From Mycolicibacterium duvalii (GTDB lineage: Bacteria > Actinomycetota > Actinomycetes > Mycobacteriales > Mycobacteriaceae): a DNA stretch of 64,000 bases. Below the pieces are notes generated by a model. That model saw nothing but the letters and a program-made list of their open reading frames with translations, was not told the DNA's origin and made no database searches. This document shows positions 1-10,241 of this stretch, piece by piece; position 1 is the first letter of the stretch; every line of letters starts with the position of its first letter. The stretch lies in contig NZ_AP022563.1 in assembly GCF_010726645.1 (NCBI RefSeq), positions 2,170,001 to 2,234,000 of the forward strand, written 5' to 3'. A program made the translations under genes and the position numbers.

Positions 1-297
1 CAGACCGCTTACGCCGCAGCCAAAGCCGGCGTCATCGGGTTGACGATTGCCGCCGCCCGGGACCTGAGCTCGGTGGGTGTGCGCGTCAATACCATCGCCC
101 CGGGAACAATGAAGACCCCGATCATGGAGTCGGTCGGCGAGGAGGCCATCGCCAAGTTCGCCGCCAACGTGCCGTTCCCCAGGCGTCTCGGCACTCCCGC
201 CGAATTCGCCGATGCGGCAACGTTCCTGCTCACGAACGGGTACGTCAACGGCGAGGTGCTGCGCCTGGACGGGGCGCAGCGCTTCACGCCGAAGTAA
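1..297 (+). CDS. SDR dehydrogenase, type II 3-hydroxyacyl-CoA dehydrogenase-like (5' truncated)
   Basis: Only the C-terminal part is present; the reading frame is open from base 1, so the start lies outside the window. The first codons give TAYAAAKAG, which contains the YxxxK active-site motif of short-chain dehydrogenases, followed by VRVNTIAPG and the substrate loop. The ending NGYVNGEVLRLDGA is typical of the HSD10 / 3-hydroxyacyl-CoA dehydrogenase subgroup, which oxidises 3-hydroxyacyl-CoA (and some hydroxysteroids) with NAD. The location beside a crotonase and other lipid-degradation genes fits a beta-oxidation role. The subgroup is inferred from the C-terminus only. The gene ends 56 bases before the convergent crotonase gene. 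Confidence 0.85.
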   Translation, partial: QTAYAAAKAGVIGLTIAAARDLSSVGVRVNTIAPGTMKTPIMESVGEEAIAKFAANVPFPRRLGTPAEFADAATFLLTNGYVNGEVLRLDGAQRFTPK

Positions 298-353
298 CTC
301 GCAGCGCGATACGGCGTCGGCCTGGCTCACCGGGCCAGGCCGCGCCTCGCGTA

Positions 354-1181
354 TTAAAGCCGGCCGTCGACCTGCAATTCCGGGTGCACCCACGACGGTG
401 AGTTCTTCTGCTTGAACGCACGGAAGCCTTCCCTCGGCTCGGGACCGGACAGACTGGCCTGCATGCCGATTCGGTCGTACAGACCCAGGTAGTTGTCCAG
501 ACTGGCCTTCACCACACCTCGCGCCCCGGGAGCAGTCCGGCAACATTGTGCCAGCAGGGTTTTCGCCACATCGAGTAGCTCGTCATGAGGCACCATCCTG
601 GCCACCATTCCCCACTCGACGGCTTCTTCGGCGGTGAGCGTACGACCGGTGAACATCAGATCTTTGGTACGGACCGGGCCGATCAGCCGGGCCAACACCT
701 GACTGTAATAGGTGTCAGCGATACCCCGGAACAACTCCGGGACCCGGAAGGTGGCCCGGTCACTGACGACAGCCAGATCACTGCACATTGCGATCTGCAG
801 ACCGCCGCCTTGGCACAGGCCGTTGACCGCGGACACCACGGGTTTGGGCGACTGCCGCAGGATGTCGAACGGCGTGACGTCCATGCCCATGGTGGACGCG
901 AAGTCCATCCAATTGTCTTCGGCGCCTTGAGCCAAGTCTCCGCCCGGCGCGAAGACGTCGCCGGTGCCGGTGATCAGCAGGCCCGCCAGATCGGGGTCGG
1001 AGTTGACGCGACTGATCGCGTACCGGATCCCGAAGTACATCGCAGGCGTCATCGCATTCCGCGCCTGGGGCCGGTCCAGGGTGCAGATCGCGAACGCCCC
1101 TTCGCGGTCAAATTTCAGGTAAGGGGTTCCCAACCAGTTGCCGTCGGGCGGGCGCGGGCCGCCAATGAGAGTGTCGGACAC
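354..1181 (-). CDS. enoyl-CoA hydratase/isomerase (crotonase) family protein
   Basis: 275 aa crotonase-fold protein. Visible are the first oxyanion-hole region (FAPGGDLAQG, about residue 77-86) and the second, VNGLCQGGGLQIA, about residue 118-130. The segment VPELFRGIADTY keeps the PE glutamate of many hydratases but lacks the usual PGAGG loop, so the exact reaction (hydratase, isomerase or hydrolase) cannot be fixed. It is divergent from the mycofactocin-type dehydrogenase at 1356. The shared 174-bp promoter region carries a FadR-like site (1235-1245). The role is probably in CoA-thioester degradation of the compound handled by this locus. Confidence 0.85.
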   Translation of the reverse strand: MSDTLIGGPRPPDGNWLGTPYLKFDREGAFAICTLDRPQARNAMTPAMYFGIRYAISRVNSDPDLAGLLITGTGDVFAPGGDLAQGAEDNWMDFASTMGMDVTPFDILRQSPKPVVSAVNGLCQGGGLQIAMCSDLAVVSDRATFRVPELFRGIADTYYSQVLARLIGPVRTKDLMFTGRTLTAEEAVEWGMVARMVPHDELLDVAKTLLAQCCRTAPGARGVVKASLDNYLGLYDRIGMQASLSGPEPREGFRAFKQKNSPSWVHPELQVDGRL

Positions 1182-1234
1182 AGTGAGAACCCCTTCCGGA
1201 TCGTCGGTGACCGCAATTCATTAAATTAGCGAAA

Positions 1235-1245
1235 TAGTTGTACGA
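1235..1245. promoter_or_regulatory. candidate GntR/FadR-type operator
   Basis: TAGTTGTACGA matches the FadR-subfamily consensus TNGTNNNACNA at every fixed position. It lies between the divergent crotonase and mycofactocin-type SDR genes. A FadR-type GntR gene lies at 20362, and further matches occur upstream of the mce operon. Binding is an inference. Confidence 0.4.
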
Positions 1246-1355
1246 TTCCAAGCTTTCCGCGTAACATCCATAGAGTGGCGCACTTCACAGGCGCTCTGCC
1301 GGATCGCCGCGCGGCCGAGCGCGGTCATCTCGATCTATCACCGGAGGAATAGGGA

Positions 1356-2183
1356 ATGGGTTCACTCGACGGCCGCGTTGTGTTCATCACCGGAGCCGCC
1401 CGCGGACAGGGCCGGTCACATGCGGTGATGTGTGCCGAGGAAGGCGCCGACATCGTCGGCGTCGATATTTGCGAGCACCTCGACGTCGTCCCCTACCCGC
1501 TGGGGACGGCCGAAGATCTCGAAGAGACCGCCCGCCTGGTCGAGAAGACCGGCCGCCAGATGCTCACTCGTAAGGCCGACGTCCGCGACATCTCCGCCCT
1601 GCAGGTGGCGTTCGACGCAGGAGTGGAAGAGTTCGGTTACATCGACACGGTGATCGCCAATGCCGGTGTCATCCTGACCAACCTCGATGAGCGGGACGCT
1701 CCGGAAGCACTCAAGCTGGGCATCGACATCATGCAGATCGGCGTGTGGAACTCCTTCCAGGTCGCCATCCCCCACCTCAAGGAGCGTGGCCAGGGCGGCA
1801 ACCTGATCGCGACCAGCTCGATGGCCGCCCTGCTCGACCTGACCGACGGCCGCGGCGGTTCGGACGCCTACGTCATGGCCAAGCTCGCGATCACCGGGCT
1901 GGTCCGGGCGTACGGGAATCTGCTTGCCCCCGACCGCATCCGCGTCAACGCGGTGGCGCCGACCAATTGTGCGACACCGATGATCACCGAGAACCCGGCC
2001 ATCTTTAAGGTGATCGAGACCTACCCGCATCTGGCCAACGCGATGCAGACCGCTCTCCCGGATCTGCCCCTGATCGAGCCGCGTGACGTCAGCAACGCCA
2101 TCCTGTTCCTGATCAGCGACGCCGGCCGCGCATTCACGGGAAGCCTGCTGAAGGTCGACGCCGGCATGGACGTTCGGCGCTGA
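1356..2183 (+). CDS. mycofactocin-type SDR family oxidoreductase
   Basis: 275 aa short-chain dehydrogenase. The N-terminal nucleotide loop reads TGAARGQGRSHAV, followed by DIVGVDIC and VPYPLGTAEDL; this combination is characteristic of the mycofactocin-coupled SDR subfamily, in which a tightly held NAD(H) is recycled by the redox peptide mycofactocin. The catalytic residues are present: Ser in IATSSMAA and YVMAK (YxxxK) around residue 172-176. A strong ribosome site, GGAGGA at 1343-1348, is 7 nt before the ATG. The substrate is probably an alcohol or hydroxylated lipid, perhaps a product of the neighbouring P450. Eleven bases separate it from the next SDR gene, so it probably heads an operon 1356-4164. 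Confidence 0.9.
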   Translation: MGSLDGRVVFITGAARGQGRSHAVMCAEEGADIVGVDICEHLDVVPYPLGTAEDLEETARLVEKTGRQMLTRKADVRDISALQVAFDAGVEEFGYIDTVIANAGVILTNLDERDAPEALKLGIDIMQIGVWNSFQVAIPHLKERGQGGNLIATSSMAALLDLTDGRGGSDAYVMAKLAITGLVRAYGNLLAPDRIRVNAVAPTNCATPMITENPAIFKVIETYPHLANAMQTALPDLPLIEPRDVSNAILFLISDAGRAFTGSLLKVDAGMDVRR

Positions 2184-2194
2184 CCGGCATATCG

Positions 2195-4164
<1,970 letters not shown>

Positions 4165-4167
4165 ACG

Positions 4168-5694
4168 TCACGCCGGCAGCGAGTACTTGGCGACCAGCGT
4201 CTGCTTGTAGAGCTTGCCGGTATCGCTCCGCGGTAGCTGCGCTTCGAACGAGATCGAACGCGGGCACTTATAATGCGCCAACCGGCTTCGCAACCAATCG
4301 AGCAACTCGGTCGCGAACGCCTCGGTGGCATCGGCCGGATCGACGGTCTGCGCAACGCCTTTGACGCTCTGCCCCATCTCGTTGTCGGGAATGCCGAACA
4401 CTGCCGCGTCCAGCACCTTGGGGTGGGTGATCAGCAGGTCCTCGGCCTCCTGCGGGTAAATGTTGACCCCGCCGGAGATGATCACGTGATGGCGGCGGTC
4501 GGTAAGATACAGATACCCGTCGTCGTCGAGGTATCCGACGTCGCCCACTGTCATCCAACCACGCGGGTCATGCGCGGCGGAGGTCTTCTCCTCGTCTTTC
4601 AGGTACTGGAAGGGATGGCCGCCCTCGAAATAGATTTCGCCGGCAATGCCCGGCGGCAACTCCCGATAGTTCTCGTCGAGGATGTGCGGGACCCCGACCA
4701 GCGGCCTGCCGACCGAGCCCGGGTGGTCCAGCCAGTCCTGCGCGCGGATAAAGGACGCGCCGACGGCTTCAGAGGACGCGTAGTATTCGTCGATGATCGG
4801 CCCCCACCAATGGATCATCTGTTTCTTGATCTCGACTGGGCACGGCGCGGCCGCGTGCACCACCCGCTGCAAACTGGAGACATCGTACGAACTACGCACG
4901 TAATCCGGCAGTTTGAGCATCCTCACGAACATGGCGGGCACGAATTGGCAGTGGGTGACGCCGTAGCGTTGGATGGCTTCGAGCGCACTTTCCGGGTCGA
5001 ACTTCTCCATGACAACCGTGGTGCCGCCCAGTGACTGCACCGCCATCGTCCAGAACGACGGCGCGGTGTGGTACAGCGGCGCCGGGCTCAAGTACACCGA
5101 TTCCCCGGTGATTCCGACCGCAGCCATCAGCGGCATCAGGATGTTCGGCGCTTCGGCCGGCGACAGATGAGGAAGCTCGCGGCGAATACCCTTGGGCCGC
5201 CCGGTCGTGCCTGACGAATATTGCAGCAGGTCACCTTCAGTCTCACCGGGGATCGGCGTCGAGGGCTGCTCGGCAACACATTCCGGATAGCGCAGCCATC
5301 CCTCGAGATCATCGTCAGCGATCAGCAACGACCCGGGCAAGCCGCCGGCCAGATGCCTGCCGAGACCCTCGCAAACCCTGCGCATCGCCCGCGACCCGAT
5401 GATGGCGGCAGCGCCGCTGTTGTCGACGATGTAGGCCGCCTCGGCGGCGGTCAAGTGGGTGTTGATCAGCGTGTAGTACAGCCCGCTGCGGCGAGCCGCC
5501 CACATCACCGCGTGAATGTGCTCATTGTTCTCCATGAGCACCGCGACGGTATCCCCCTCGCGCAGGCCGGCTGCTCGCCAGAAGTGCGCCAGCCGATTGG
5601 CTCGTTCCTCGAGTTCTCGGAAGCTGATCGCCGTGCCCGCCCCGGCGAGAATGACGGCGGGTCTGTCAGCTCGGACGTGGTCACGAATCTGCAT
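4168..5694 (-). CDS. acyl-CoA synthetase (FadD-type, AMP-forming)
   Basis: 508 aa member of the adenylate-forming family. The P-loop-like motif YSSGTTGRPKG is at residues 159-169; the acid motif YASSEA, the hinge region YLTDRRHHVIISGG and the C-terminal catalytic lysine in SDTGKLYK are all present. It activates a carboxylic acid to acyl-AMP and then acyl-CoA. Its length and N-terminus, lacking a long extension, resemble mycobacterial FadD enzymes for short or cyclic acids; the substrate cannot be read from the sequence. It is divergent from the isochorismatase-fold gene at 5787, with a 92-bp intergenic region. Confidence 0.92.
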   Translation of the reverse strand: MQIRDHVRADRPAVILAGAGTAISFRELEERANRLAHFWRAAGLREGDTVAVLMENNEHIHAVMWAARRSGLYYTLINTHLTAAEAAYIVDNSGAAAIIGSRAMRRVCEGLGRHLAGGLPGSLLIADDDLEGWLRYPECVAEQPSTPIPGETEGDLLQYSSGTTGRPKGIRRELPHLSPAEAPNILMPLMAAVGITGESVYLSPAPLYHTAPSFWTMAVQSLGGTTVVMEKFDPESALEAIQRYGVTHCQFVPAMFVRMLKLPDYVRSSYDVSSLQRVVHAAAPCPVEIKKQMIHWWGPIIDEYYASSEAVGASFIRAQDWLDHPGSVGRPLVGVPHILDENYRELPPGIAGEIYFEGGHPFQYLKDEEKTSAAHDPRGWMTVGDVGYLDDDGYLYLTDRRHHVIISGGVNIYPQEAEDLLITHPKVLDAAVFGIPDNEMGQSVKGVAQTVDPADATEAFATELLDWLRSRLAHYKCPRSISFEAQLPRSDTGKLYKQTLVAKYSLPA

Positions 5695-5774
5695 GTTGTC
5701 AATCTAAGCCCATCGGCCGCGCAGGGCACGAATTCCCGTCATTGACAGGGGTTTTACCGGCCCGTGAACTGATC

Positions 5775-5780
5775 TAGGCT
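5775..5780 (+). promoter_or_regulatory. predicted -10 box, leaderless promoter
   Basis: TAGGCT (TANNNT) is followed by six bases and then the A of the ATG at 5787, the geometry of mycobacterial leaderless transcripts. No convincing -35 box is seen at standard spacing. Confidence 0.4.
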
Positions 5781-5786
5781 GGCAGC

Positions 5787-6402
5787 ATGTCTGCCCCCCT
5801 GGAATCCGGACGCCACTGCCGTCGTCTGCATCGAATGCCAGAGCGGGGTGCTGGGCCCTCAATCGGTCCTTCCCGCGTTTGCCGCCGACAGCGCTGACCT
5901 CGTGGGCAACGTTGGCCGATTACTCGATGCCGCCCGAGCCTTCGGCGCGCGGGTGGTGCACGCCACCTATGAAGGCAACCTGGGCGGTCGGCCGACAGGA
6001 ACGGCACGACTGTGGCGCGCACTCGGCCCAGCCACAGCGCACTGGCGGCCCGGAATGGCCGAAACTTCGGTCATGCCGGAGTTGTTGGGCGAGCACGACA
6101 TTGTACTCCCCCGCCACCACGGACTGTTCCCCACAGTGGACTCCGAACTGTTGCCAGTACTGAAGGGCCTTGGCATCACCACCATCGTTCTCGTGGGGGT
6201 ATCGCTGAACTTGGCCGTCACGCACACCGCGGGCCACGCCACGCAGGCCGGTTTCGAACTGGTGGTACCCCGCGACGCTGTCGGCGGGACACCGGCCGAG
6301 TACGCAGAACAAGTGCTGGACAACACCATCGCCGTGCTCGGGCGACCGAGCACGGTCGACCGACTGATCGGCGAATGGACTGGTGCGGCCGACACCGGCT
6401 AG
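5787..6402 (+). CDS. isochorismatase-fold (cysteine hydrolase-like) protein, apparent frameshift near start
   Basis: The conserved reading frame runs through WNPDATAVVCIECQSG (from about 5800) to the stop at 6402. The first in-frame standard start, GTG at 5848, lies inside the conserved N-terminal strand. An ATG at 5787, with a leaderless promoter, is one frame off: removing one C from the C6 run at 5794-5799 would join it as MSAPWNPDATAVV. So either the base call or the run length is wrong, or a non-standard start is used. The usual catalytic Asp is Glu (CIECQ), and the nucleophilic Cys position reads GVSLNLAVTH with no Cys. It may be a non-hydrolytic or divergent member. It converges on the Mce-associated gene with a 3-base gap. 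Confidence 0.65.
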
Positions 6403-6405
6403 CGA

Positions 6406-6981
6406 TCAGACGGGATCGAAGCCCGATACCAGCCAACGGTCGTCCACTTTGTCGAGTGTCACCCGGATGCTGGATACGCTCTCGGTGGGCGCGTCCGCGC
6501 CTACCGACACGCTCTGATTGACGAACAACAGCGCCACGGCGTGATTCTCATCCACCGACACCGACGCTGCAGCCGGAATCGTTGCGGTTGCCGCGATCCG
6601 CTGTTCCTTGGATCCGGGTATCACGACATCTTCGCTCAGTTGGATGTAGGAATCGCGAAAGTTGCCGGTCGTCCGGTCTCGCGCCGACATGAGGTCGCTT
6701 TCGACCGTGTCGGGCCGGTAGGACAGCAGGGCGACAGTGGAATCCTTTGCTGCCTGCAACGATTGAGACGCGGCTACCTCGGAGTACGGCCCTGAGGAAC
6801 CCTGCCACTTCAGGAGGCCCGCCGCCATCGCCATCAGCAGGACAAGACCAGGTAGCACCCCGAATACCAGCACCCACCGCCGGCGGATTCCGCGCCTGGG
6901 CGACCGTGTCCGCTCGTCGGCCCCGTCGGCGGCCGAATTCTCTTTCGCCAACGACTTGTCGATCACCTCACTGGTGCTCAT
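6406..6981 (-). CDS. Mce-associated membrane protein (second of two)
   Basis: 191 aa. A charged cytoplasmic N-terminus of about 35 residues is followed by one membrane segment (WVLVFGVLPGLVLLMAMAAG, about 36-55) and an external domain ending VDDRWLVSGFDPV, typical of Mam proteins. These genes close many mycobacterial mce operons and are thought to stabilise the Mce transport complex (family knowledge). It is the last gene of the operon and overlaps the preceding mam gene by 4 nt (ATGA). No enzymatic motif is seen. Confidence 0.82.
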   Translation of the reverse strand: MSTSEVIDKSLAKENSAADGADERTRSPRRGIRRRWVLVFGVLPGLVLLMAMAAGLLKWQGSSGPYSEVAASQSLQAAKDSTVALLSYRPDTVESDLMSARDRTTGNFRDSYIQLSEDVVIPGSKEQRIAATATIPAAASVSVDENHAVALLFVNQSVSVGADAPTESVSSIRVTLDKVDDRWLVSGFDPV

Positions 6982-7640
6982 GCGACGAAACCGACATTCG
7001 AGATCTTGAGATCCTCGCCCGACTTCTGCACCGTCAGGCGCATCCGCCAGGACCGGGCCTGCTGCTCAGGTGCGCCTGCGACCGAGGTGGTCACCGACAC
7101 CGCGACGATCGCCTGGGCTTCCTCACCCGAGAAGGATTCCAGGCCTGCCTCGGTGACCGTGCCCTGCGACGTCGACTGGGAGTTCTTGACGACATCGACG
7201 AAAGGCTGGGAACGTTGGACGAAATCGTCGTAAAACTGGCCGGTGGCAGCATCGAGGATCCGTTGGATATCAGTGTCGGCCTGCTGGTGATCGATGGTGG
7301 TCAGATTCACGGCGCCCTGCCGGGCGACCTCGAGGTACCGTTCACGTTCCGAATCCAGCAGCCGGGACTCGTGGTTTTGGTAGCCGAGCCAGATGGAGAC
7401 GGAGCTCACCGCCGCGAGTGAAACCAGTCCGGCGATGAGCCCAAGGAGCAGCGGGGACCGAATGCGCCCCTTCGTCTTCGACGCGGGGTCTGCATCGTCA
7501 TCGCGCTCGGCCACCGCCCCCTCGTAGTCTTCGGTGCCGTCGAGTTCGGTCAGCTGGAACTCGTCGACCGTGGTCGTAGCTTCCTCGGAATCGCCACCCG
7601 ACGGACTCAACTTCCCGGCGGTATCAGCATCGACTCCCAT
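6978..7640 (-). CDS. Mce-associated membrane protein (first of two)
   Basis: 220 aa. A long acidic cytoplasmic tail (about 60 residues) is followed by one membrane segment (LLLGLIAGLVSLAAVSSVSI) and a periplasmic domain with the Mam-family end RMRLTVQKSGEDLKISNVGFV. The start ATG lies inside the 3' end of the mceF-like gene (34-nt overlap), showing tight translational coupling. It is paralogous to the downstream gene in architecture (tail, one membrane helix, SnoaL/NTF2-like external part), as in other mce operons. Confidence 0.82.
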   Translation of the reverse strand: MGVDADTAGKLSPSGGDSEEATTTVDEFQLTELDGTEDYEGAVAERDDDADPASKTKGRIRSPLLLGLIAGLVSLAAVSSVSIWLGYQNHESRLLDSERERYLEVARQGAVNLTTIDHQQADTDIQRILDAATGQFYDDFVQRSQPFVDVVKNSQSTSQGTVTEAGLESFSGEEAQAIVAVSVTTSVAGAPEQQARSWRMRLTVQKSGEDLKISNVGFVA

Positions 7641-9082
7641 GTCTGCTCCTTCGAAGCGTCGGTGGCGAGGTTGGATTGGGTGTAGACCTTGCCGTCGGGT
7701 CCGATATAGGTGCCGGTCGCCGGGTCGTACTTGGCGACCGCAATGTCGGGCGGCGGCGCGGCCGGCGGCGCAGCGCCGGCGGCGGCGGGCGCCTCAGCGG
7801 AAGGTGACGTACCCGTACGAGGCTGCGGCACAGCCTGTCCGGTCACCGTCGCGTTCGGGTCACCCTTCCAATTGAAGCCGTCATTGAGCGGCACGTAGAC
7901 CTCGTCGCTCTCACACATCGCCGCAGTCGGTGCCCGCTTGCCGGGGCGAGTGAGGCACGGCACGTTCCGTGCGCCGCGTACGTTCAGTGTCGAATCCTGC
8001 GGCACCCGGCAGTAGATGTCGCCGGGAGGAGCGTCGGGGTAATCCTCGAAAGCGGCAGCGCGTTGCTGCTGGGGCGGAAGGAAACCCGTGTTGCAGACCG
8101 AGGGCAGGTTCAGGTTGAGGTTGAAGCTCAGAAATGCACCCTTGTAGTCCTGCTTGGTGTTTCGGTTCGCGACACTTACCGCCTGGATCGCTTCGGTGCC
8201 GGTGGGCAGCAGCACCAGAAGCTGTTCGATGGCGGGCTGGTAGGCAACGGCCACCTCACCGACGGCCACCAGATTCGACAGAATAACCGGCAGCGTCGGC
8301 TGCAACCGGTCGAAGAGCGCACGCACCTCTTCCGTCGCAGGCGCGCCGTCCTCCAACACCCCACGGACCGCCGCGTCGTTGTCCCTGAGCTGCTGGGTGA
8401 CCTCGGCCAGATTCGCCGCCCATGCCTGGACCGAGTCCGACGTATCGGTCTGGGTCTCGAGCAGTGGCCCGACGTTGTCGACCACGTTGGTGAGCTCGTC
8501 GAGATTCGCTCTCGCATCGATGGCCAACGCGGTGGACCCTTTGATGAACCGCGACAGCTCGGGGCCCAAGCCTCCCAACGCGACGTACGCTTCGTCGACT
8601 GTCGTCGTGAGGTTGTCGCCGGGAATGGCCTCTAAGCCACGGTTCGTCGCGTTGAGCAACTCGTTGATGTCCGGGGGCACCGAACTCCGATCACGGGTGA
8701 TGACATCCCCGTTCTTCAACGGAGCGGAGCTCCCGTCGCGCGGCAACAGCGCGATGTACTGCTCACCCACGGCACTAACGCTGTGCACCTCGGCGTCGAG
8801 ATCGGATGGGATGTCGATACTTGACGTCAGTGCCAGCACCGCGTCGACTTCGCCATCGTTCAATGTCACAGCTTTGACCTGGCCGACCTCCGTTCCGCGG
8901 TAGGTCACGTTGGCCCGCTCGTAGAGTCCGCCCGCCTCGGGCAACTCGACAGTGACCTGATAGGTGCCCACACCGAGCAGTCGCGGCAGCTTCACATAAC
9001 CGAATGCCATCACCGATATGGCCACCAGTGAGACGACCACGAAGATCGCCAGCTGGATCCAGATGCGTCTGGTCAGATGCAT
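7607..9082 (-). CDS. MCE family protein, MceF position
   Basis: 491 aa from the ATG at 9082, which lies one base after the stop of the previous gene; a longer frame to 9115 overlaps that gene. There is a single N-terminal membrane helix (IWIQLAIFVVVSLVAISVMAFGYV), then the MCE domain (about 38-115, with YQVTVELPEAGGLYERANVTYRGTEVG in two visible blocks), a long helical region and a Pro/Ala-rich tail ending with KEQTWESMLIPPGS. The MceA-F proteins form a hexameric tunnel that carries lipids across the periplasm to the YrbE permease. As in other MceF proteins, the helical part is followed by a disordered C-terminus. Confidence 0.9.
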   Translation of the reverse strand: MHLTRRIWIQLAIFVVVSLVAISVMAFGYVKLPRLLGVGTYQVTVELPEAGGLYERANVTYRGTEVGQVKAVTLNDGEVDAVLALTSSIDIPSDLDAEVHSVSAVGEQYIALLPRDGSSAPLKNGDVITRDRSSVPPDINELLNATNRGLEAIPGDNLTTTVDEAYVALGGLGPELSRFIKGSTALAIDARANLDELTNVVDNVGPLLETQTDTSDSVQAWAANLAEVTQQLRDNDAAVRGVLEDGAPATEEVRALFDRLQPTLPVILSNLVAVGEVAVAYQPAIEQLLVLLPTGTEAIQAVSVANRNTKQDYKGAFLSFNLNLNLPSVCNTGFLPPQQQRAAAFEDYPDAPPGDIYCRVPQDSTLNVRGARNVPCLTRPGKRAPTAAMCESDEVYVPLNDGFNWKGDPNATVTGQAVPQPRTGTSPSAEAPAAAGAAPPAAPPPDIAVAKYDPATGTYIGPDGKVYTQSNLATDASKEQTWESMLIPPGS

Positions 9083-9083
9083 G

Positions 9084-10241
9084 TCACGGCCCCTGGTCGA
9101 AGTGGTAGGGCACAACCAGTGGGTTGCGGCGGGTGTAGGGGCTGGGCATCTGACCGATGGTGCGACCCCATTGCAGTTCGAGTTCTGTCAGCTCACCCTC
9201 CAAGAAGGTGCCCGTCAAGAACGATGCGTCGAGTCGACTCAACGTCAAGTCGATCACCGCGGTGAGGTTCGCGTAGTCGCCTCGAAGCCACTTCGTCAGT
9301 GTGGGTTTCGGGAAGGGGAAGGTGAGGTAGAAATCCAGCGAGCGGGTGAGCGCCGGTCCGGCGTCGGCCAACGACTTCAGCACCGGCCCGAGATTTTTCA
9401 GGTTCTTGACCAGCGCATCCCTCGACTGGTTCACCGAGTCGGCGGCCAACGCGCTGAATTTGCCCAATTGGTCGAGGGCGTCGACCAGGTTGTTGCGCTG
9501 GTCGTTGAGCACGACGAGCGCGTCGGGGATCGTCTTGATCGCCCGGTCCACCACCGGCTTCTGTTCGGCGATCTGACCGGCCAGGTTGTTCAGGCTCTCC
9601 GTCGCGGCGATGATATCGCCGGTCTGGTCGTTGAGGTATTTGATGAACTTGTCCAACTCGGTGATTAGACTGCGCAGTTCATCCGCCCGACCGCTGAACG
9701 CGGTACTCAGTGTTTGGGTGATGTCCTGGATGTTCCCGATGCCACCGCCGTTGAGCACCAACGACACCGACGCCAGCGTCTGCTCGGTGCTCGGGTAGAA
9801 GGAACTCGATTCCAGCGGAATCAGCGACCCCTCGGCGAGCCTGCCTTCCGGCGGCGAATCCGCCGGCGGGTTCAGCTCGACATGCAGTGACCCGAGAAGA
9901 CTGGTCTGGCCGACTGCCGCCGTGGTGTTCGCCGGCAGGACGACGTCACCGTCGATCGACATCGTCAGCAGGGCGTTCCAGCCCTGTCGTTCGATCTTGG
10001 TGACGTTACCGACTGTGACGTCGCCGACACGCACCCGCGAGTTGCGTTCGATGTTGTCGACATCGGGCAGTTGCGCCTGGATGGTGTACGAGCCTGGGCC
10101 ACTGCCCGCGGTACCTGGCAGTGGCAGCGAGTTCGCACCCCGCCAGTCGGCGCAACCCGACGCGCTCACGGCGACGACCGCCACCAGGACCGCAGGAACC
10201 ATTCCGCGACCCGTGCGCTGGGTTCGGGACCGAAACGCCAT
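9084..10241 (-). CDS. MCE family lipoprotein, MceE position
   Basis: 385 aa. The signal peptide ends in a lipobox, VSASGC (Cys about 30), the hallmark of MceE (LprK/LprN type) subunits, which are lipid-anchored. An MCE domain follows (YTIQAQLPDVDNIERNSRV), then a coiled helical region. The ATG at 10241 overlaps the previous stop by one base (TGATG); a GTG at 10244 is equally possible. Fifth subunit of the mce operon. Confidence 0.9.
   Translation of the reverse strand: MAFRSRTQRTGRGMVPAVLVAVVAVSASGCADWRGANSLPLPGTAGSGPGSYTIQAQLPDVDNIERNSRVRVGDVTVGNVTKIERQGWNALLTMSIDGDVVLPANTTAAVGQTSLLGSLHVELNPPADSPPEGRLAEGSLIPLESSSFYPSTEQTLASVSLVLNGGGIGNIQDITQTLSTAFSGRADELRSLITELDKFIKYLNDQTGDIIAATESLNNLAGQIAEQKPVVDRAIKTIPDALVVLNDQRNNLVDALDQLGKFSALAADSVNQSRDALVKNLKNLGPVLKSLADAGPALTRSLDFYLTFPFPKPTLTKWLRGDYANLTAVIDLTLSRLDASFLTGTFLEGELTELELQWGRTIGQMPSPYTRRNPLVVPYHFDQGP

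Noticed and set aside
5742..5780. TTGACA at 5742-5747 as the -35 box for the -10 at 5775
   Set aside because: The spacer would be 27 bp, far outside the normal 16-19 bp.
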